From AC-56 sp963798705 (GTDB taxonomy: Bacteria; Actinomycetota; Thermoleophilia; Solirubrobacterales; 70-9): 64,000 nucleotides of DNA. Position numbers and translations under genes: made by a program. Location: NCBI GenBank assembly GCA_963798705.1, contig CAWCTW010000005.1, positions 1,178,001 through 1,242,000 on the forward strand, given 5' to 3'. Positions within the stretch are counted from its first letter, which is position 1. The number at the start of each line of letters is the position of its first letter. Shown piece by piece: positions 1 through 7,731 of the stretch. The notes under the pieces are model-generated. The model had not been told where the DNA came from, did no database searches, and was given only the letters and a program-made list of their open reading frames with translations.

Positions 1-1
1 G

Positions 2-925
2 GCCAACGTCGCCACTCCCGCCTACCTGACCTCCAGGGCCCGGGAGATCGCCGAGGCGTACGACGCCGTCGATGTCGAGGTCCTGGGACGAAGCGAGATC
101 GCCGAGCGTGGCATGGGCGGGCTCACCGCGGTCGCGCAGGGAAGCGCCGAGGAGCCACAGCTGATCTCGCTGCGCTACCCGGCCGGGGGGTCGGGCGGGG
201 AGACGCTCGGGCTGGTGGGCAAGGCCGTGACCTTCGACACCGGCGGCATCTCGATCAAGCCCTCCGCGCGGATGGAGGAGATGAAGATGGACATGTCGGG
301 CGGCGCCGCGGTGCTGGAGGCGGTCGCTGCGATCGCCGAGCTCGGGCTGCCGGTGAACGTCGTCGCCTGCATCCCCTCGACCGAGAACATGCCGAGCGGA
401 ACGGCGACCCGGCCGGGCGACATCATCACGCAGCTCAACGGCAAGACGGTCGAGGTGAACAACACCGACGCCGAGGGCCGACTGATCCTGGCGGATGCGC
501 TGACCCACTGCGTCCGCGAGCTGGGCGCGGATCGGCTCGTCGACGTCGCGACGCTGACCGGCGGCGTGCTGATCGCGCTGGGCTCCACCTATGCGGGCCT
601 CATGTCGAACGACGACCAGTGGGCCGGGCGGATTCTCGTCGCGGGCGACCGTACGGGCGAGCTGGCGTGGCGCCTGCCGCTGCATCCCGAGTTCAAGGAG
701 CTCACGCGCGGCAAGGACGCCGACCTGACCAACAGCTCGGCGAAGCGCAAGGCGTCGACGATCTACGCCGCCGAGTTTCTGGAGGAGTTCACCGACGACG
801 TCCCGTGGGCGCACCTCGACATCGCGGGCACGGCCTGGGACGTCGGCCGCCCCTACGTCGGCAACGGCCCGACCGGGTTCGGCGTGCGGCTGCTGGTCGC
901 CCTGGTCGCCGACAGCGCCCCCTGA
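2..925 (+). CDS. pepA: Leucyl aminopeptidase (M17), 5'-truncated by window edge
   Basis: This is the C-terminal catalytic part of a cytosolic M17 leucine aminopeptidase, a two-metal enzyme that removes N-terminal residues from peptides. The frame is open from base 2, so the start lies outside the window. The signature NTDAEGRL is encoded at about 461-484. The upstream block with FDTGGISIKP and MKMDMSGG supplies the usual lysine and aspartate metal/catalytic ligands. The protein ends with the typical DIAGTAW segment. The stop lies one base before the ATG of an acyl-CoA dehydrogenase, so the two genes are probably co-transcribed. The family assignment is secure; the missing N-terminal domain cannot be assessed. 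Confidence 0.95.
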   Translation, partial: ANVATPAYLTSRAREIAEAYDAVDVEVLGRSEIAERGMGGLTAVAQGSAEEPQLISLRYPAGGSGGETLGLVGKAVTFDTGGISIKPSARMEEMKMDMSGGAAVLEAVAAIAELGLPVNVVACIPSTENMPSGTATRPGDIITQLNGKTVEVNNTDAEGRLILADALTHCVRELGADRLVDVATLTGGVLIALGSTYAGLMSNDDQWAGRILVAGDRTGELAWRLPLHPEFKELTRGKDADLTNSSAKRKASTIYAAEFLEEFTDDVPWAHLDIAGTAWDVGRPYVGNGPTGFGVRLLVALVADSAP

Positions 926-926
926 G

Positions 927-2063
927 ATGGACTTCGACCTGAGCGACGAGCAGCGTCTCCTGCGTGACACGGTGCGCGAGTTCGCGCGCTCCGAGGTTGC
1001 CCCGGCCGCCGAGGAGCTGGACCGGACCAAGGCGTTTCCGTACGAGATCGTCGCCAAGATGGGCGGCCTGGGGCTGATGGGCATTCCGTTTCCGGAGGAT
1101 TACGGGGGAGGCGGCGCCGACACGCTCACCTACGCGCTGGCGGTGGAGGAGCTCGCGCGGGTCGACTCCTCCGTCTGCATCACGATGGCCGCGCACACGT
1201 CGCTGGGCACGATGCCGATCCACCTCTGGGGCACAGAGGATCAGAAGGCCGAGTGGCTGCCCGAGCTCACCAGCGGCCGCAGGCTGGCCGCCTTTGGCCT
1301 CACCGAGCCCGAGGCCGGCTCCGACGCCGGCGCCACCCGGACGCGCGCGCACCTGGACGGCGGTGAGTGGGTGATCGACGGTGCCAAGCAGTTCATCACC
1401 AACGCCGGCACCGATATCTCCGGTTGCGTCACGATCACCGCACGCACCGGCAACGAGGGCGAGATCTCGAACCTGATCGTTCCCAACGGAACGCCCGGCT
1501 ACGAGCAGGGCGAGCCGTACCGGAAGATGGGCTGGAACGCGTCCGACACGCGGCCCCTCACGTTCGACGGCAGCCGGGTGCCCGAGGCCAACCTGCTCGG
1601 GCGCCGGGGCGAGGGCTTCAAGCAGTTCCTGCATATCCTCGACGGGGGCCGGATCGGCGTCGCGGCGATGGGCGTGGGGCTCGCGCAGGGGGCGCTCGAC
1701 GAGGCGATCGCCTACGCGAAGGAGCGGCGGGCGTTCGGGCAGCCGATCTCCAGATTTCAGGCGATCCAGATGAAGATCGCCGACCTGTCGGCCGAGCTGG
1801 AGGCCGCACGGCTCTTGACCTACCAGGCGGCCATCCTGAAGGACCGGGGCGAGTCGTTCACCCTCGCCGCCGCGCAGGCGAAGCTGAAGACGGGACGGCT
1901 CGCCGTCCGCGCAACGGAGGAGGCGGTCCAGATCCACGGCGGCTACGGCTACATCGAGGAATACCCGGTCTGCCGCTTCTACAGGGACGCCAAGATCCTC
2001 ACGATCGGCGAGGGGACCGACGAGGTGCAGCAGATGGTGATCGCGCGGCTGTTGGGTTGCTGA
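927..2063 (+). CDS. Acyl-CoA dehydrogenase
   Basis: This 378-residue flavoprotein has the normal length and domain order of a short/medium-chain acyl-CoA dehydrogenase, which performs FAD-dependent alpha,beta-desaturation of acyl-CoA in beta-oxidation or branched-chain catabolism. Visible landmarks are the FAD-binding FGLTEPEAGSDA region, the central GAKQFITNAG strand, the RAFGQPIS segment, and the C-terminal IHGGYGYIEEYPVCR followed by IGEGTDEVQ. The Glu of IGEG occupies the usual catalytic-base position. The ATG is one base after the pepA stop. Substrate chain length cannot be read from sequence. A methylmalonyl-CoA mutase chaperone gene nearby would fit branched-chain acyl-CoA catabolism, but that is inference. 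Confidence 0.93.
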   Translation: MDFDLSDEQRLLRDTVREFARSEVAPAAEELDRTKAFPYEIVAKMGGLGLMGIPFPEDYGGGGADTLTYALAVEELARVDSSVCITMAAHTSLGTMPIHLWGTEDQKAEWLPELTSGRRLAAFGLTEPEAGSDAGATRTRAHLDGGEWVIDGAKQFITNAGTDISGCVTITARTGNEGEISNLIVPNGTPGYEQGEPYRKMGWNASDTRPLTFDGSRVPEANLLGRRGEGFKQFLHILDGGRIGVAAMGVGLAQGALDEAIAYAKERRAFGQPISRFQAIQMKIADLSAELEAARLLTYQAAILKDRGESFTLAAAQAKLKTGRLAVRATEEAVQIHGGYGYIEEYPVCRFYRDAKILTIGEGTDEVQQMVIARLLGC

Positions 2064-2070
2064 CCCGAGC

Positions 2071-2096
2071 TCACGCGTGAACTGCCCAATTTGGGC
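2071..2096. promoter_or_regulatory. Pair of adjacent palindromes after acyl-CoA dehydrogenase
   Basis: A perfect 10-base palindrome (TCACGCGTGA, 2071-2080) is followed three bases later by a 13-base inverted repeat with 6-base arms (GCCCAA/TTGGGC, 2084-2096). They lie just beyond the acyl-CoA dehydrogenase stop and about 100 bases before a small ORF. They could be an operator pair or a weak terminator; there is no T-run. Confidence 0.3.
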
Positions 2097-2192
2097 CTTG
2101 ATTTCCGCCGATTGTTACGGACGCCACGATTCCGGCCGGGGGGCGGCGTAGAGTCGCAGCGTCCTCGGAACCTTCGAGCTGGGGGATCCAAC

Positions 2193-2402
2193 ATGGAGAG
2201 AAAACCCAACGGACGCAAACGCAAGCCGTCCCGACTCGCTCTGCAGCTGACCGAGGCCTTCGCGCCGTGCGCCGAGTGGTCGCAGGTCCGCGTGCGGCGC
2301 GGGGCCGGTGGCCGCCGCACCCGCGTCATCGTCGCCACGGAGGGCGGGGGCACAGCGGCCGGCGCTACGGCGCCATTCGACTGGTCGACCGGAACGCTCT
2401 AG
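2193..2402 (+). CDS. Small basic hypothetical protein (69 aa)
   Basis: This possible small gene starts at an ATG preceded by a G-rich GGGGG stretch that could act as a ribosome binding site. It encodes 69 residues with a very basic N terminus (MERKPNGRKRKPSRLA) and a second Arg/Gly-rich stretch. No domain is recognised and there is no signal peptide. It sits alone between the acyl-CoA dehydrogenase and the convergent meaB. Its amino-acid composition looks more protein-like than the neighbouring shadow frames, but a chance reading frame cannot be excluded in such GC-rich DNA. Confidence 0.35.
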   Translation: MERKPNGRKRKPSRLALQLTEAFAPCAEWSQVRVRRGAGGRRTRVIVATEGGGTAAGATAPFDWSTGTL

Positions 2403-2463
2403 CCGATCGGATCAAGTCCCAGGGCCGGCCGAGACGGCCGTCGGCGCGGCGGGATCGGGGTCG

Positions 2464-3483
2464 TCAGCCATCGTCGATCGTTTCCAGCAGTTTGCGCGCC
2501 GCGGTCGCGGGATCCGTCTCGCGGCGCGTGACGCTCTCCAGGAGATGCTCCCAGCCCGGGTCGCTGGCCGAGCGGTCCTCGAGCCGCCGGCGCAGGCGCG
2601 CGGCGGCAATGCCCAGCACCTCCGCCCGGAGGTTGCGGGCGCGGCGCTCGGCGAGCGAGCCGCTCTCGGCGATGTGGTCGCGGTGCGCGTCGATCTGACG
2701 CAGGAGCTCGGCGATCCCCTCGCCCTTGGCGGCCTCCGTCTTCACCACTGGCACCCGCCACGGCCCCTGCGGGCCGAGGCCGAGCGCGGAGCGGACCTCC
2801 CGCGCCATCGTGTCGGCGAGTGGGTGATCGGACTTGTTCACGACGATCACGTCGGGGATCTCCATCACCCCGGCCTTGAGCGCCTGGATGGAGTCCCCGG
2901 AGCCCGGCATCAGGGCGAGCACGATCGTGTCGGCGTGGTCGACGATGTCGATCTCGCCCTGTCCGACCCCCACCGTCTCCAGCAGCACGTCGTCCTTGCC
3001 CGAGGCGTCCATCAGGAGGGCGGCCTGGAGCGCCGCCTCGGCGAGGCCCCCCAGCGAGCCGCGCGTCGCCATCGAGCGGATGAAGACCTCCGGGTCGAGG
3101 AAGTGATCGGCAAGCCGGATTCGGTCGCCCAGCATCGCGCCCTGAGTGAATGGGCTGGAGGGGTCGATCGAGAGGACCCCCACCCCGCGCCCGGCCGTTC
3201 GCAGCTCCGCGGTCAGTGCCCCGATGAGCGTGCTCTTGCCGACACCGGGGGGCCCGGTCAGGCCCACCACCCGTGCTTTGCCGGTGCGAGGGAACAGCTC
3301 GGCAACGAGTCGGTCCCCCTCGGGATCGCGGTTCTCGACCAGGCTGATCGCCCGCGCGAGGGCTCGCTTGTCGCCGCCGAGAACGCGTTCGGCGAGCGAG
3401 GCGTCGGCGGATTGCGCGGCTTCCGGCATGCCGGCCGGAGTGTACGTACCGGGTCCCGGGTCCGACTGAGCTGCCATCGGCAT
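2464..3483 (-). CDS. meaB: Methylmalonyl-CoA mutase-associated GTPase MeaB (ArgK family)
   Basis: This is a 339-residue G3E-type P-loop GTPase of the MeaB/ArgK family, the chaperone that gates adenosylcobalamin delivery to and protects methylmalonyl-CoA mutase. The Walker A GPPGVGKST is at about residues 77-85. It is followed by the family-typical SIDPSSPFTQGAMLGDR stretch, the LLETVGVGQ switch segment and the NKSDH guanine-specificity motif. Length matches the family. The mutase subunits are not in this window, so the partner must be encoded elsewhere. The start ATG is at 3483; a second in-frame ATG lies two codons downstream. Confidence 0.93.
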   Translation of the reverse strand: MPMAAQSDPGPGTYTPAGMPEAAQSADASLAERVLGGDKRALARAISLVENRDPEGDRLVAELFPRTGKARVVGLTGPPGVGKSTLIGALTAELRTAGRGVGVLSIDPSSPFTQGAMLGDRIRLADHFLDPEVFIRSMATRGSLGGLAEAALQAALLMDASGKDDVLLETVGVGQGEIDIVDHADTIVLALMPGSGDSIQALKAGVMEIPDVIVVNKSDHPLADTMAREVRSALGLGPQGPWRVPVVKTEAAKGEGIAELLRQIDAHRDHIAESGSLAERRARNLRAEVLGIAAARLRRRLEDRSASDPGWEHLLESVTRRETDPATAARKLLETIDDG

Positions 3484-3507
3484 TGGGCGCCACTAGAGTC
3501 CCGGCGC

Positions 3508-4185
3508 GTGCTTCGCCTGCTCAGCTTCCTGGCCCGCAACCGGATGCTCACGCCCAAGTACGCGCGACTCGCCGCCCGCTACGCGCGGCGCCGCCTGCTG
3601 ACCCCGGCCGGCTGGCGGTGGCAGACCGACGGCCTTCTGTTCTTCGGCAGGCGGCTCGAGATCCAGATCGGGCGCAAGGGGACGATCCGGTTCGGTCGCT
3701 TCGTGTGGCTTGGGGACGGCACCAAGATCCGCTGCCACGAGGGAGAGGTGGTGATCGGCCCCAAGACGGTGCTCGGCCAGGAGTGCACGATCTCCGCCTA
3801 CCAGCACGTGCGCATCGGCGAGCAGTGCGTGATCGCCGACCGGGCCATGTTCATCGACTTCGACCACGGCGCGACCGAGGTCGAGCGCCCGATTCGCGTG
3901 CAGGGCATCTACAAGCGCGACGTCGACGTGGGCTCGAACGTGTGGATCGGCTATGGCGCCTGCATCCTTCGCGGCGTCCGCATCGGCGACAACGCCGTGA
4001 TCGGCACGAACTCGGTCGTCACGCGCGACGTGCCGGCCAATGCGGTGGTCGGAGGGGTGCCGGCGAGGATCCTCCGCATGCGTGAGGCCCCGAAGAAGCT
4101 GCGGTGGCCGGATCCCGTCGAGCCCGAGCCGGAGGGCGCCCCGGCCCATGAGAGCGACGTCCGGCTACGGCAGGAGGACTCATGA
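3508..4185 (+). CDS. Hexapeptide-repeat acyltransferase (WbbJ/maltose O-acetyltransferase type)
   Basis: This protein of about 225 residues is dominated by a left-handed beta-helix: hexapeptide-like repeats such as VVIGPKTVLG, VRIGEQCVIA and VWIGYGACILRGVRIGDNAVIGTNSVV run from about residue 60 to 190. This marks it as a trimeric acyl/acetyltransferase acting on a sugar or envelope precursor. It has an N-terminal basic segment and an acidic tail. The GTG at 3508 follows a TAGAGT -10-like hexamer by 8 bases; an ATG at 3544 is an alternative start. Its stop overlaps a truncated downstream gene (ATGA), so it was once the first gene of a longer operon. The substrate is unknown. Confidence 0.85.
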   Translation: MLRLLSFLARNRMLTPKYARLAARYARRRLLTPAGWRWQTDGLLFFGRRLEIQIGRKGTIRFGRFVWLGDGTKIRCHEGEVVIGPKTVLGQECTISAYQHVRIGEQCVIADRAMFIDFDHGATEVERPIRVQGIYKRDVDVGSNVWIGYGACILRGVRIGDNAVIGTNSVVTRDVPANAVVGGVPARILRMREAPKKLRWPDPVEPEPEGAPAHESDVRLRQEDS

Positions 4186-4232
4186 GGATCCTGATCGCCG
4201 GTGGAGGAATGGCCGGAATCGCGTGGGCGTAG
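4182..4232 (+). pseudogene. Truncated N terminus of a Rossmann-fold (probably FAD) enzyme
   Basis: The ATG overlaps the acyltransferase stop (ATGA) and is preceded by AGGAGG at 4172-4177. It encodes only 16 residues, MRILIAGGGMAGIAWA, then a TAG. That peptide is a textbook beta-strand plus GxGxxG dinucleotide-binding turn, as found at the N terminus of FAD-dependent monooxygenases. The stop directly abuts the convergent glycosyltransferase stop at 4233. I read it as the surviving start of a gene whose remainder was lost by deletion or rearrangement. Confidence 0.6.
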
Positions 4233-5423
4233 TCACTGGACCCGCTCGCGGGCGAGCTCCGCGTAGAGCGCCGCGGTCCGGTCGGCCACGTCGAGCCAGT
4301 CGAAGCGGCGGAGGTGGTCATACGCCTCGGCGACCAGGCGGCGGCCCAGCTCGTCGTCGGAGAGCACCCGGGCGACCACCTCGACGAGCGCCTCGGGATC
4401 TCGCGCGCGGAATCGAAGCCCCACCTCCTCGTGCGGGACGACCTCGCGCAGGCCTCCCGTGTCAGCGACGATGCAGGGGCATCCCGACGCCATGGCCTCG
4501 AGGGCGACGAGCCCGAACGGCTCGTAGATCGAGGGCACGACGCACACGTCCGCGATCGGGTAGAGCGAGTGCAGGACGTCGTCGCCGATCCAGCCCAGGA
4601 AGGTGCCATGGTCCATCAGGCCGAGCTCGTCCGCCTGACGCCGCAGCTCGGACTCGTGGGTCCCGGAGCCGGCGACGAGGAAGCGGGTGCGGGGCAGGCG
4701 CTCGATCAGGGCGGGCATCCCCTCGAGCGCCAGCTGGAAGCCCTTCTCGTACACGAGGCGGCCGATCAGGAGCACCAGCCTCTCGTCCGGCTCCGCGAAC
4801 TCGAGACGCAGGCGCTCGAGCTCGGACGCGGCCTGCGGGCGCAGGTCGCCGGGATCGATGCCGTTCGGGATCACGGCGACCTTGCCGTCGTCGACAGCGA
4901 AGATGTCGGCGATCTGCTCGCGCATGTAGTACGAGCAGGCGATCACCCGGTCCGCGCGGTTGGCGATCCACTGCTCGACCCCGTGAATGTGGGATTGCGG
5001 GTGCTTGTCGACCCACCCCTGATGACGTCCGTGCTCGGTTGCGTGGATCGTGGTCACGAGCGGGGACGCGAAGCGGCGCGCGAGATGGTCGCACGCCATC
5101 GCCACCAGCCAGTCGTGCCCATGGACCAGATCGAAGTCGTACCGATCGCCGAGCTCGACGCCGGCGGCGAGCATGTCCGCGTTCATGCGCTCGACCCAGG
5201 CGACGAACTCGCCGAGGTCCGTCGGGCGCCGCGGCTCCAGCACCCTGTGGATCGATACGCCGGCGACCACCTCCTCGGCCGGGGACTCCTCGCCGCGTCT
5301 GGTGAGCACGTGGACATCCGTGCCGAGCTCCACGAGCGCCTCCGAGAGCTTTCGGACGTGGCGGGCGAGACCGCCCTCGATGAGCGGCGGGTACTCCCAG
5401 GAGAGGATCAGGACTGAGGTCAC
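4233..5423 (-). CDS. GT4 glycosyltransferase (Rv3032-like alpha-glucosyltransferase)
   Basis: This 396-residue retaining glycosyltransferase of family GT4 (GT-B fold) has an N-terminal SWEYPP...GGLARHV donor/acceptor loop, PNGIDP, the VYEKGFQ segment, and the C-terminal E-x7-E motif in EPFGLVALEAMASG. The GTG at 5423 is chosen because the recognisable N terminus (SVLILSWEYPP) begins immediately after it; a longer reading frame upstream has shadow-like composition. It lies 25 bases behind a GH57 gene and downstream of a methyltransferase, the same order as mycobacterial Rv3030-Rv3031-Rv3032. This suggests it elongates an alpha-1,4-glucan that is branched and methylated by its neighbours. The role by synteny is inference; the family is clear. 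Confidence 0.9.
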   Translation of the reverse strand: MTSVLILSWEYPPLIEGGLARHVRKLSEALVELGTDVHVLTRRGEESPAEEVVAGVSIHRVLEPRRPTDLGEFVAWVERMNADMLAAGVELGDRYDFDLVHGHDWLVAMACDHLARRFASPLVTTIHATEHGRHQGWVDKHPQSHIHGVEQWIANRADRVIACSYYMREQIADIFAVDDGKVAVIPNGIDPGDLRPQAASELERLRLEFAEPDERLVLLIGRLVYEKGFQLALEGMPALIERLPRTRFLVAGSGTHESELRRQADELGLMDHGTFLGWIGDDVLHSLYPIADVCVVPSIYEPFGLVALEAMASGCPCIVADTGGLREVVPHEEVGLRFRARDPEALVEVVARVLSDDELGRRLVAEAYDHLRRFDWLDVADRTAALYAELARERVQ

Positions 5424-5448
5424 TGCGGGAGGGCGGCGAAGGGGCTCG

Positions 5449-6903
5449 TCAGGGCTCCAGCAGCGGGGCGAGGCTGAGGTCTGGCGCCAGGTTTCGCATG
5501 CGGGGATCGGGGACGTCCGCCTCCGCGGCCGCACTCGGAGCGGGGCGACGCCGGGCGGAGTGTACGGCCTCGAGCAGCGCCCGCGCGTGACCTGTCGAGC
5601 GCTGGTACGGGTAATCCCCCGCCTGCCCGCGCCGGTCCAGGAACGCCCAGTCGCTCGCCTGCAGCGCGAGCAGCTCACGCGCGGCGCGTTCGGCCGACGG
5701 CCGCGGGAGCCGGCCGGCCGCGACCGCCCCGACGAGGCGCAGCTCGAGCCTCCGGGCAGCCCACGCCATGTCCCCGACGGCCGGCGAGTCCCAGGTGCGA
5801 AGATCCTTCTCCTCGCCCCAGGTCGAGTCCCGCAGCTCCCTGGCCTCCGGCTCGTGGCGCTCGAGGGCCTCGGGCAGCGTCACCGGGCGGATCCCACGCT
5901 GCCGCACCTCCGGCAGCATCGCCTCCAGCCAGGCCGGGCCCTCCGACCACCAGTGGCCCAGGAGCTCGGTGTCAACGGCGAAGGTGACCAGGCCGTGCCG
6001 CCCATGGCGAGAGCGAAAGCAATCGAGCCGGCCCGCCACCCAGTCGGCGAAGTCGGCCGCGTGCGCCGCGGCCCGATCCGCCGCGGCCCCGGGGTCGTAG
6101 GGCTCCCCGGAGACGGCCCACAACCTCGTGCCTTCCATCGAGAGGCGATGAAACTCCGCGTAGGCGCGGTCGGCCGGGTAGCCACCGCTCGACCAGACGC
6201 GCTCCACCGTCTCCCAGTCGATCGTGAACGCGACGAGGCCATCCCCCGCCCGCGCCGGAGCCAGGGCCTCCAGCGCAGCCTGGTGGCGGCTCTGATCGGT
6301 GCAGAAGAAGCGCAGGTCGCGCTCGGCCAGGAGCGGCTCGATGCCCGGGCGGTACGCGCATTCGGGCAGCCAGAAGCCTCGCGCAGCGCCGAAGCGCCGC
6401 CGGTGCGACCGCAGTGCCGTGTCGATCTGCAGGCGCCGGGCCGCCGTGGTGGCCACGAGCGGCAGGACGGCGTGACTCGCGCCGGTGGGGACGAGCGCGA
6501 CGTTTCGACGCTCCGCGGCCTCCCGGAAAGCGATGAGGACGTCACCGTCGAGCTCCGCGAGCCGCGCGCCCGATCGGCGGTACCGCGCCGCCTCGGCCTC
6601 CGCTGCGGGCCGCAGCTCGGCCGGAGCCCGCTCGACGTCCCGCTCCGCCGCGCCCAGCCGGTAGCGCTCAAGGAAGGCCTCCATGCGATCCGCGACCCCC
6701 GGTGCCTCGAGCTGGTCCGCGAGCACGGGCGAGACCGTCATCGTCAGGTCGCGCGCGTGCTCCAGCACCGGGAGATACGAGCGCGCGACCGCGTCGAACA
6801 GCCATTCCTCGCCGAACGGATAGGTCCCGAAGCCCTCGACGTACGGCATGTGCGAATGAAGCACGACGGCGAGATCGCCGACGGGCTCGCGCGGCTCAGG
6901 CAC
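5449..6903 (-). CDS. GH57 alpha-glucan branching enzyme (Rv3031-like)
   Basis: This 484-residue glycoside hydrolase of family 57 is of the type that acts as 1,4-alpha-glucan branching enzyme. Conserved GH57 motifs are in order: HSHMPYVEGFG at the N terminus, WLPECAYRPG carrying the nucleophile Glu, and DTELLGHWWSEGP carrying the acid Asp, followed by the helical C-terminal domain with DWAFLDRRGQ. The GTG start at 6903 overlaps the stop of the upstream methyltransferase by 8 bases, indicating translational coupling; longer frames upstream are shadows of that gene. In mycobacteria the homologous gene sits between the same two partners and serves methylglucose lipopolysaccharide synthesis. Confidence 0.92.
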   Translation of the reverse strand: MPEPREPVGDLAVVLHSHMPYVEGFGTYPFGEEWLFDAVARSYLPVLEHARDLTMTVSPVLADQLEAPGVADRMEAFLERYRLGAAERDVERAPAELRPAAEAEAARYRRSGARLAELDGDVLIAFREAAERRNVALVPTGASHAVLPLVATTAARRLQIDTALRSHRRRFGAARGFWLPECAYRPGIEPLLAERDLRFFCTDQSRHQAALEALAPARAGDGLVAFTIDWETVERVWSSGGYPADRAYAEFHRLSMEGTRLWAVSGEPYDPGAAADRAAAHAADFADWVAGRLDCFRSRHGRHGLVTFAVDTELLGHWWSEGPAWLEAMLPEVRQRGIRPVTLPEALERHEPEARELRDSTWGEEKDLRTWDSPAVGDMAWAARRLELRLVGAVAAGRLPRPSAERAARELLALQASDWAFLDRRGQAGDYPYQRSTGHARALLEAVHSARRRPAPSAAAEADVPDPRMRNLAPDLSLAPLLEP

Positions 6904-7645
6904 GGCAGACGGCGAGGAAGTCGAGCGCCCGGTCGAGATCGCCCCGAGGGGTGAGCCTGAAGTCCGTCGAGGCGATCGCGGGGACGAAGCGCGAGTAGAA
7001 GGGCTTGGTGATGCCCAGGGCCGGGTGGACGCGGTCCCACCCGGCGCGCAGCGCGAGCCCGTGAAGCCGCAGCTTCCGGGCGTGGAAGACGCCGAGCATC
7101 TCGACCTGCGCAAAATGCGGCTCGGTGAGCTCGCGGTACTCGGCCAGCGTGTACTCCCGCAGGTGCCACGGGTTCTCCGACTTCTCGGCCCCGGCCGGCG
7201 CCAGGGTCAGCCGGTTCGGCGTCGTGACATAGGCGATCGGGGCGACGCCGGCGAACCGCTCCAGGAGCGCCTCCGGCTCCTGGACGTGCTCGATGGTCTG
7301 CAGGAACACGATCGCGTCACAGCGCCCGCCGAACTCCTCGACCAACCCGCGCTCGAAGCGCAGGTTCGGACGCCGGTAGCGAAGGCTCGCGTGCTCGTGG
7401 GCGTCGGGGTTCGCGTCAACGCCCACCACCTCCGCGGCTTTCCGCGCGAGGACATCGGCGCCGTAGCCCTCGCCGCAGGCAAGATCGGCGACCCGGAGCC
7501 CTCGCACCCGCTCGGCGATCCACTCGTACACGGCGAGGTGACGCCGGAACCAGTAGTTCTCCTCCGGAACGTCGGGAAGGGTGCGCTCGCCGGTGAGCTC
7601 GAGCGGAGGGACCCCCGAGGGCTGATTCTGTTGGACGTGCTCCAA
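6896..7645 (-). CDS. SAM-dependent methyltransferase (Rv3030-like)
   Basis: This 249-residue class I methyltransferase has a SAM-binding motif I at VADLACGEGYGADVLA, an acidic motif II at VVGVDAN, and the post-motif region with FLQTIEHVQEP. The C-terminal third (YVTTPNRLTLAP, ENPWHLREY) resembles methyltransferases associated with polysaccharide loci. It is the first gene of a tight three-gene minus-strand operon with GH57 and GT4, in the order of Rv3030-3032. A sugar O-methyltransferase acting on a glucan is therefore the leading hypothesis. The ATG at 7645 gives a normal N terminus. Regulation is not obvious in the 86-base divergent intergenic region. Confidence 0.88.
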   Translation of the reverse strand: MEHVQQNQPSGVPPLELTGERTLPDVPEENYWFRRHLAVYEWIAERVRGLRVADLACGEGYGADVLARKAAEVVGVDANPDAHEHASLRYRRPNLRFERGLVEEFGGRCDAIVFLQTIEHVQEPEALLERFAGVAPIAYVTTPNRLTLAPAGAEKSENPWHLREYTLAEYRELTEPHFAQVEMLGVFHARKLRLHGLALRAGWDRVHPALGITKPFYSRFVPAIASTDFRLTPRGDLDRALDFLAVCRA

Positions 7646-7731
7646 GTGGCGGCGGATGGCAAAGAGCGGTGGAGCGCGGACCCTAGCCTCTCGCTGCTGC
7701 GTGCCACTTCCTTCCTGCGTACAGTGCCCCG

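Noticed and set aside
789..1937. 382-codon minus-strand frame opposite the acyl-CoA dehydrogenase
   Set aside because: It lies entirely antisense to a well-supported gene and has shadow composition.
2308..3507. Long plus-strand frame leading into the hexapeptide acyltransferase
   Set aside because: Its first 400 codons are the antisense shadow of meaB, with Arg/Gly/Ala-heavy composition and no domain. The acyltransferase proper begins at GTG 3508.
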